Assembly (NCBI GenBank): GCA_001466705.2
Contig: LATX02000179.1
Location: 186,001 to 250,000 of the forward strand
Length of the DNA stretch: 64,000 bases
Origin: Moniliophthora roreri
Lineage: Eukaryota > Basidiomycota > Agaricomycetes > Agaricales > Marasmiaceae
Direction: 5' to 3'
Shown: positions 59,458 through 64,000 of the stretch, piece after piece
How the letters are laid out: the number at the start of each line of letters is the position of its first letter
How positions within the stretch are numbered: position 1 is the first letter of the stretch
Program-made: the position numbers and the translations under genes
Notes under the pieces: model-generated
Databases searched by the model: none
What the model was told of the DNA's origin: nothing
Seen by the model: only the letters and a program-made list of their open reading frames with translations

Positions 59458-60081
59458 TGTTACGTTACTTGCGCAGCAACGACAACAACTCAACAACCAC
59501 TATGACGTAGCGGTGCTAAGTTGACAAAAGGAACAAGTTCGAGTTTGAGTTCTCTAGCTTTCACTAAAGTTCTGAGAGATTGGTCGTTATGAGCAAGAGT
59601 TCCAAAGGGTTAACCAGGTCAAGCTGAGGTAGCTTAGACCTGCAAACTATCTACTTATACAACAATTGTAGTCTACTAGTTGCATACAAACTGCTAGTGC
59701 GACATCGTTTGTTTAGTAAACAGAGTGTACCTTTGACAACATGATAAATAGGAACATGACATCAGAAGTGATGTCGAGGAAGTAAAAATAAATATAATGA
59801 TACAATAGCCGATGTCAGAGGTGACATCAGATCATAAATAGAAAGAGAAAGAAACGAATAGAATAATGATATCATACTGATGTCGTGAATGACATAGTGA
59901 TGACATCTTAAATAGAGAGGAAGGCATGAAATTGGAAAAGGGAACTGGGAAGGTGGATATGTCCAGATGTCAATGAGAAGCATAGGTAGAAAAGAGAAAA
60001 CTAGCGCTTGAAAGCGCTAAAGTGTCAAAGCAAGAGATAACGAAAAGAAAAAAGATAGTCTGTCCATGTCCAACTGTAACA
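59458..60081 (-). repeat. 3' LTR of a Ty3/gypsy element
   Basis: 624 bp, TGTTACGTTACTTGC to CAACTGTAACA, so inverted TGTTAC/GTAACA ends. A polypurine tract follows directly on the minus strand. It contains recurring GATGTC and GACATC pieces at about 59760-59910. The LTR starts 23 bp after the NACHT stop codon. The other LTR is outside the window. Confidence 0.78.
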
Positions 60082-60094
60082 TTACCCCCATCTT
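60082..60094 (-). promoter_or_regulatory. Gypsy polypurine tract
   Basis: On the minus strand AAGATGGGGGTAA stands directly before the LTR start TGTTACAG, where plus-strand priming occurs in LTR elements. Confidence 0.7.
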
Positions 60095-60104
60095 ACCTTC
60101 GAAC

Positions 60105-61590
60105 TTACATGTTTGAAACGATTGGCTGGCCTCCTACAAGCCATTCGCCCTGCCATTGCGGCTCCCTCAGTTCTCGTCTTTCTGTCTCCCGGTCTATTCT
60201 CCTAAATATTCTTGGTCCCTCTGGAGAGCCCATGTCGACGACGATTCCGTCTCCTAGCGGTGGATCTTGAGGCCGCTCATTGTTCTCCATTCCCGTAGTC
60301 GGCGTCGTCCCATGTGGTATCATGTCTCCAATCGTCATCAAGAGTCAATGTACCGCCGGTATTGTTTCGTCCCGCAGTTCTCGTAGACCTTCTTCTGTCC
60401 CTACAATATCCAGGGAGATGGCCAGCTTTATGAGTGTTGCAAACTGGGCAGACATAGTCCATACAGTCGACAGCGCAGTGGTCTCCCAGTTTGCACACAG
60501 GACACTCAACTCTTGGTGAACCTCGTCGAGTAACGCCATAGTATGTGTTATACGATTGTTTGATGTCGAGTCAGTTGGCAAAGCCCTGTCGTCCGGCTCC
60601 GCATCCTTGTTGTCCCACACCGATACAGTAAGGACGTTGGGTGTCTGGATTGATTGGGATAATGGGGGAGGGGAGGCGTACGGAGTTCGGGAGTTCTGGA
60701 GAAAGTCGTGCTCTCTGGAAGGTCGTTCTGGAAGGTTCGGCTGTACTGGAAGAGGCGGAGGGGAGTTCATGGCTGGTAGACATTGCGGGTGGGGTAGTAG
60801 GAGGGGAGACATCGGGGAATTTTCCAGCTCTTCCGCTGGCATTGGAGACATCTGAGTTGTCGCTTCGGGTATCATCTGTAATGGGGAATGGATCGGGGTA
60901 GAGAAGGGTTCGCTGGTCGGCAGGTAAACTGCTGATGCCTGCCAGGGGAGTCGGGCTTCTTCTGCTGGTAGACGCATCCATGCGTCCGGCTGAGTGGGTC
61001 TGGGGGAAAGAGAGAGAGGCGATTGGGGTCTGAACTGTTCTAATGCATTGCTGTCTAAGTTGGAGGAGGTACTGGCCTTTGGAGACCTCAGTTGCTCGTC
61101 TAAGGCCTCTTCGATGGGCGATAACCTTTCTGAGGAAGGCTGGGTCGTTGGGGCTGACATCGTCGTCTGTAGCAAAGCGATCTCCATCGGGATCTGTGTC
61201 TGGAAGGATGATATGAAGCGGTAAGTTCGCTACATCAAGAGTGGGACGTGGTACCACTATAGCCCCGGTTACAGTGAAAGTCTCGTCATCCGTGATATGT
61301 TGGGCTAACATGCCCATATGTCGGTCTAATCTTGTCACGTTTTCCAGGAGCTGTCATCATTGCCCACGAAGGAAGACCAGGCAACTGTAGAGGGCACGGT
61401 TCCTCTCACTGCTGGCGTTGATAGCAGTTGTCAATTCCTCGTCGTAGTGTTTGCAATTCATAAGGTAAAGAAGTTCGAACGTGGAAGGGTGGAAGGGTTC
61501 GGTATGGACAGCATCATCTGGAAAGGCTTGAACTGGAGGATCGAAGGGAGGTAGGCCAGTTCGGACAGATGGGTTGGTGTAAGAAGACAT
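60105..61590 (-). pseudogene. Extra 3' ORF of the gypsy element with two zinc knuckles
   Basis: Starts at ATG 61590, 18 bases after the Pol stop TAA and in the same frame, and runs to 60277 (438 codons), with in-frame TGATGA at 61357-61362 and TGA at 60571-60573. A frame change near 60290 would let it run on to 60105, just before the polypurine tract. The N-terminal part is helical with no known domain (FELLYLMNCKHYDEELTTAI, FLRKVIAHRRGLRR). The middle is Pro/Ser-rich. The C-terminal part has a canonical CCHC knuckle CPVCKLGDHCAVDC (CX2CX4HX4C) and a variant CPVCNTHKAGHLPGYC (CX2CX6HX4C), followed by an acidic tail. It sits where some elements carry env. A nucleic-acid-binding role is inferred from the knuckles only. 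Confidence 0.6.
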
Positions 61591-61611
61591 ATTTCGAATA
61601 AGAGTGGGGAA

Positions 61612-62160
61612 TTAACGCAAGTTGTGGGCGATTTTATAGTCCAGGTACAACTCCATAGAATGCTTTAAGCCGGGTGGCTTCAGCCATTGATTGTGGGAGG
61701 AGTCGTATCCTTTCCAGGAAACAAGGTATTCCTTTGGGGGTTGATTCTTCTTTTTCGGTCGATGTCCGATGATAGCTTCGACTTCATATTCTTCTTGTCC
61801 TTCAACTATATCTGGGGGCAGTTCCAGAAAATTGGGTCCGTGGACGTCGGTTTCCTTGTATGGTGACAAAAGACCAGCATGGAAAACAGGGTGAATTCTC
61901 TATTGAAATGGGAGTTTCAACCTGTACATCATGGGTCCTAAGACTTCTGTGATTTCGAAAGGTCCTTCATGTTTTGGAGATAATTTGGGAGAGGGATACC
62001 CCAAAGACAAGTTCTTTCCTTCCAGCCAGACCTTCTGACCTTTTTCGAACTTGTCTAGATTTCCTCCACTTCTCTCTTTCACCCTTCTTGCCGCAATGTC
62101 CAATAGGGCAGACATCTCTTCTCTTAACTTCTTTAATTCAGCCACTCTTTTCTCCACAGA
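61612..62160 (-). pseudogene. Gypsy integrase C-terminus and chromodomain
   Basis: The minus-strand frame reads KKLREEMSALLDIAARRVKE, FEKGQKVWLEGKNLSLGYPSPKL and GPFEITEVLGPMMYRLKLP (GPY/F-type module), then after TAG at 61900-61902 (Trp expected before RIHPVFH) the chromodomain YEVEAIIGHRPKKK, EYLVSWKGYDSSHNQWLKP. Chromodomains steer integration to marked chromatin. Pol ends with TAA at 61612-61614. Confidence 0.88.
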
Positions 62161-62196
62161 AGGAATTGTTGTCTTTTCGAAAACAGTGGGAAGAGG

Positions 62197-63240
62197 TCAG
62201 GGATGGTATCCCATTGTGAGATAGAAAGGGGAGTTCTTTGTGACCGAATGTGTTCGGGTGTTGTGTGCGAATTCGGCAAAGTGAAGGAGGTCTTTCCATT
62301 TCATCTGCTCCTTGGCACAGAAGAATTGAAGAAAGATTTCTACCTCTTGGTTAACTCTTTCAGTCTCTCCGTCCGTCTGAGAATGATAAGCAGTACTTAG
62401 CATTTGCTTTATCCCCAATAATTTCCCCATTTCTCTAAAGACTTCAGCCGCAAATCGTGGATCTCTATCTGAGATGATCTTGTCAGGTAGTCCGAAGCGC
62501 TTGTAGACATGTTGAAAAAGTAGCTCTGCCGTGTCTGTGGCATCGATCTTCTTGTGACATGGGATGAAAATCACCCCCTTTGTAGCCGCATGGTCGACCA
62601 CGACCAATATTGAATCGCAATCTGCAACTTTGGGTAGATCTGTGATTAAATCCATCAATATGATCTGGAATGGTAACACATCTTTGTGACCCCCAATGGG
62701 TTGTATGGGCGTTCGCATGGGATGAGTGTTCACTTTCATTTGTTGGCATGCAGCGCACCCATCAACAAATGACTTGATGAACTTTGTCATTCCTGGCCAC
62801 TAATAATCTCGTTGCACCTGATCAACCGTGTTCCATTGTCCGGAGTGTCCATGTGGTAATGCTTCATGAATGGTCTTGACAATGAGTTTCCGAAGTGTCG
62901 GGTCATTTGGGACATAGATTCTATCCTTGTAAAATAATAAATTGCCTTCTGTTTGCCATTCTTGTAGGGAAGATTTGATCGGGGGTGTTCCTTTCTCGAT
63001 CAAACTTTCTATTGTCATTTGAAGGAATTCATTGCTTGGTAGAGCTTCCTCCAACATCATTTTCAGCTCCGTATCGATCACGTTAACAAATAACTTATCT
63101 GGTAACATGACAACATCTTCGTTATCGTTTTCCTCTTCATCTACTAGGTCGGTTTGTCGTGAGAGAGCATCCGATTGAACCATTTTTGTTCCTGGAACAT
63201 GCACCAGCCGAAGGTTGAATTGGGTCAAGTATAGACTCAA
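62197..63240 (-). pseudogene. Gypsy integrase zinc and catalytic domains
   Basis: The end of RNase H (LTQFNLRLVHVPGTKM) leads to the HHCC zinc motif (HEALPHGHSG with CAACQQ, interrupted by TAG at 62800 where Trp or Tyr is normal) and the catalytic core: Asp in LMDLITDLP, second Asp in SDRDPRF, Glu in HSQTDGETERVNQ. It ends GYHP with TGA at 62197-62199 where relatives have Arg. Confidence 0.88.
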
Positions 63241-63273
63241 TCTAGCTTGTCGTCTGTTCAGCTTCTGTGCAGT

Positions 63274-64000
63274 TCAGAAGTAAGTAAGGTTCTTGTGATC
63301 TGATAGAACTGTCACCAGGTGTGCTCCTCCAAGGAGATAATGTTCCCAAGCTTTCAGGGCATTAGTAATTGCTAAAAGCTCTTGGTCGTAGATCTTGTAG
63401 TTCCATTTGGTTGACGTGAATGCATGTGAAATGTATCCACATGGGTGAAGGTCTCCATCGGGTCCTTGTTGTTTTAGTACTGCTCCTGTGGCCCATTTTG
63501 ATGCATCGGCTTCAATGATAAATGGTTTCTCATCATCTGGCATTTGCAAAATTGGTTGTTGTAGGAATTTCACTTTCAAAACGTTGAACGCGATGTCTTG
63601 TGTTTTCGTCCATTCAAATTTTGTATTCTTCTTCGTCAGCTCATGTAAAGGTTGCGCCAGTTCCACATATTTCCCTATGAATTTTTGGTAGAAATTTGTG
63701 AATCCAAGGAACAGTCGCACACCTTTGACTGTTTTGGGTGCTTCCCAGTCTTTGATCCCGGCCAGTTTCGTTTCGTCCATCGATATATGTCCCGGTGTGA
63801 TGACCATCCCTAAAAACAGTGTCTTTGTGACTTCAAATTCACACTTTTCTGGTTTAAGGTAAAGGTTGTTTTCTCGTAATCGTTCGAGGACGTGTCTCGT
63901 GCGCAATCGATGGAGATTGATCTCATCAGAGAAAATCAAGATATTATCCATGTAGACCATGCACCAACCCTCATCAATGAAATCTTTGAGGATATCGTTC
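63274..64000 (-). pseudogene. Gypsy reverse transcriptase and RNase H (partial)
   Basis: From the window edge the frame reads KDFIDEGWCMVYMDNILIFS; YMDN replaces the catalytic YMDD, as GAT-to-AAT would give. Then come the thumb and connection (GHISMDETKLAGIKDW, LGFTNFYQKFI) and RNase H with EADASKWATGAVL, DQELLAI and LSDHKNLTYF. The frame ends in TGA at 63274-63276 where the family has Arg (LTYFRTAQKLNRRQA). The fingers and earlier domains are outside the window. Confidence 0.9.

Larger units (their letters stand above)
59458..64000 (-). mobile_element. Ty3/gypsy chromovirus, 3' part, cut by the window edge
   Basis: Minus-strand element: RT (running off at 64000), RNase H, integrase, chromodomain, an extra ORF, polypurine tract and 3' LTR. 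The integrase-then-chromodomain order marks a chromovirus. All Pol pieces lie in one frame broken by TGA 63274, TAG 62800, TGA 62197 and TAG 61900; where the family consensus is clear these replace Arg or Trp. RT active site reads YMDN, so the element is dead. Confidence 0.88.

Overview
The window looks like a nuclear scaffold piece from a filamentous basidiomycete, most likely an Agaricomycete. The evidence is: short introns (44-79 bp) cutting almost every gene, gene families typical of mushroom-forming fungi (F-box/LRR-type proteins, NACHT STAND ATPase, RTA1-like and other 7-TM membrane proteins, small GPI-anchored secreted proteins), and a heavy load of copia, chromovirus-type gypsy and non-autonomous DNA elements. 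No bacterial operons, rRNA, tRNA or CRISPR were seen. All calls come from reading the sequence; no database search was possible.

Layout. 0.1-17.5 kb is the gene-bearing part: an F-box remnant, a short-chain dehydrogenase (754-1867), two inverted paralogous genes for small GPI-anchored proteins (3531-4241 minus, 7576-8359 plus) either side of an F-box gene (4639-6091), an 8-exon RTA1-like 7-TM gene (9388-10671 minus), a conserved secreted protein (about 11230-12098 minus), a decayed PfkB/MAK32-like sugar kinase (13005-14130 minus) and a 7-TM membrane protein (15935-17507). 17.9-24.8 kb has no genes and holds motif-dense non-autonomous DNA elements: one flanked by TTAA and built of GTCTGATA motifs, one of 2.2 kb with 54-bp inverted repeats, TA flanks and GGAATG motifs that itself contains a Harbinger-like MITE with TAA duplications, and a zone rich in CATCTGAAAA.

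24.8-48.2 kb is a cluster of copia elements on the minus strand: two head-to-tail units sharing an LTR, an extra LTR on each side, a truncated fragment, a hAT-like MITE with an 8-bp target duplication and another MITE in a copia leader. The left unit (26366-37251) keeps a single reading frame of about 2,460 codons, broken only by in-frame stops; wherever another copy allows comparison, those stops are C-to-T or G-to-A changes, or are shared. The right unit is a patchwork broken by single-N joins. 48.2-56.9 kb is mostly unassigned with a decayed DUF6534-type membrane protein gene. 56.9-59.4 kb is a NACHT ATPase gene with one frameshift, and 23 bp after its stop codon begins the LTR of a Ty3/gypsy chromovirus that runs off the right edge (59458-64000). 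That element carries an extra 3' ORF with two zinc knuckles and a mutated reverse-transcriptase active site (YMDN).

The host genes show no sign of working as one pathway. The dominant story is transposon accumulation followed by decay that looks like deamination of methylated cytosine or a RIP-like process.
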